From: Bursaphelenchus xylophilus
Taxonomy: Eukaryota > Nematoda > Chromadorea > Rhabditida > Aphelenchoididae
Length of the DNA: 64,000 bases
Direction of reading: 5' to 3'
NCBI GenBank assembly: GCA_904066235.2
Contig: CAJFCV020000004.1
Location: 7,998,001 to 8,062,000 of the forward strand
Shown here: in pieces, positions 63,061 to 64,000 of the stretch
Layout: every line of letters starts with the position of its first letter
How positions within the stretch are numbered: position 1 is the stretch's first letter
Translations under genes and position numbers: made by a program
The notes under the pieces: generated by a model
Database searches by the model: none
What the model saw: only the letters and a program-made list of their open reading frames with translations
Told to the model about the DNA's origin: nothing

Positions 63061-64000
63061 CTAAAATGGCAATATTGATTTATCATCGTATCACAAAATA
63101 TTGTATTTTTTCAATTTCATCTACATTTGCGGCTAAAATACGGCTGTAAAATTACTCAAAACCCTAAAAACCGCTTCTGTAATCTTCTTCTGCAAAAAAC
63201 AAATAAATTTACTTTATAAACCCTTTGCACATTCAAAAATACAAAACGTAAACCCCGCTGTACGATAATATCAAAACTTTGTAAGCACCGAAACTCCTGG
63301 AAAAGGCGAAATTCCCGAACATTTGGGGCACGGAACGCGGAGTCAAAAGTCCATTAAGCATGTAAATCAGATGAGATTGGAAATCGAAAAATCAAAGAAA
63401 GCCTCAATAAACCATTTGACTGGACACATGATTGTCAAAACAGATGAAACATCAGCCAAAACTGGTTCGCGCCAGTTTACAACGAACGGCTCAAGCGTCT
63501 TTGTAAGATCAGTGGAGCCCAGGGCTCTTATGAATTAGAGGCGGAGAAATGTTTAATATTATTGCAATAAGGGGGAAAGAGGATGTTTTGAATCAAATTT
63601 CAGGGCTTAAAAGTTAACATAAACTTGAAAGTAATAGTCCAAATGCATTATGATGCGGTAAGCTCTCGAGACTTTCAATTGAAACCCCGATTTTCCAGGA
63701 AATCCCTCGTTTATCACCCTTGAAACCGCTCGAAATCTAAATCATGTCCATATGCCAATATGAAAAAGCAGTTTTCGAAATATTACTATCCTGCCCGCTA
63801 CAATGACAAAAACAATCAAACAGTCGTCAAAAAGTACAAAATTCGTTTTGATTGTAATAAACCATCTCGAACAAGCAAAATTCTTCAGAATTTTATCAGT
63901 AGTCAGCTAATTGTTTCCTCTGTAATTTATCATGAACCCTCTCGGCTCCCTTTGAGAGTCTTTTACAAAGGTTGTTTTGGATTTTTCCCTGCGGATATTT
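63061..64000. other. Upstream part of the IP3 receptor gene (intron or promoter)
   Basis: AT-rich sequence with no exon that I can support. The 5' end of the receptor gene probably continues beyond the window edge. Confidence 0.4.

Overview
This window is nematode nuclear DNA. The evidence is: compact genes with many short introns whose acceptors mostly end in TTTTCAG or TTTTAG; a serpentine chemoreceptor of the nematode Srh/Sri/Str type; a tandem CYP33-like cytochrome P450 cluster; an inositol trisphosphate receptor of ITR-1 type; and candidate spliced-leader acceptors just upstream of start codons. The species cannot be named from the sequence alone. All gene models were built by hand from reading frames and splice signals. 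Where I summed exon lengths (four small genes, the phosphatase and the first P450), every model closes exactly in frame.

Layout. 1-6.5 kb: gene-poor, with one perfect-arm inverted-repeat element (750-909). 6.5-8.7 kb (+): a MAP-kinase phosphatase with rhodanese and DSPc domains (VHP-1-like). 10.1-11.8 kb (-): an unrecognised 400-residue type I membrane protein with a Ser/Thr-rich stalk. 12.4-13.3 kb (-): an unrecognised 161-residue Cys-containing secreted protein. 14.5-17.0 kb (+): a 575-residue extracellular leucine-rich-repeat membrane protein (eLRR, LET-4/EGG-6-like). 18.6-20.0 kb (+): a 348-residue chemoreceptor. 20.0-26.5 kb: a gene desert with at most an orphan exon. 26.5-35.1 kb (+): a P4-type lipid flippase of the ATP8B/TAT-2 class. 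One of its introns (33.06-34.76 kb) houses two complete, divergently transcribed genes for secreted proteins, one of them Gly-rich with a run of eight histidines. 36.1-50.2 kb (+): five tandem P450 genes in two subgroups (A, B, C and D, E), with conserved promoter blocks and signs of gene conversion. 50.5-63.1 kb (-): the IP3 receptor gene, including a previously easy-to-miss upstream exon (62918-63060) that extends the N-terminus, and an intron carrying a large hairpin built from 15-bp repeats.

The genes do not form a single pathway. The most interesting signals are the nested divergent gene pair in the flippase intron, the shared palindrome-like promoter motif and TATA-like box of the P450 cluster, the mosaic sequence exchange between P450 copies, and the tandem-repeat foldback in the IP3 receptor intron.
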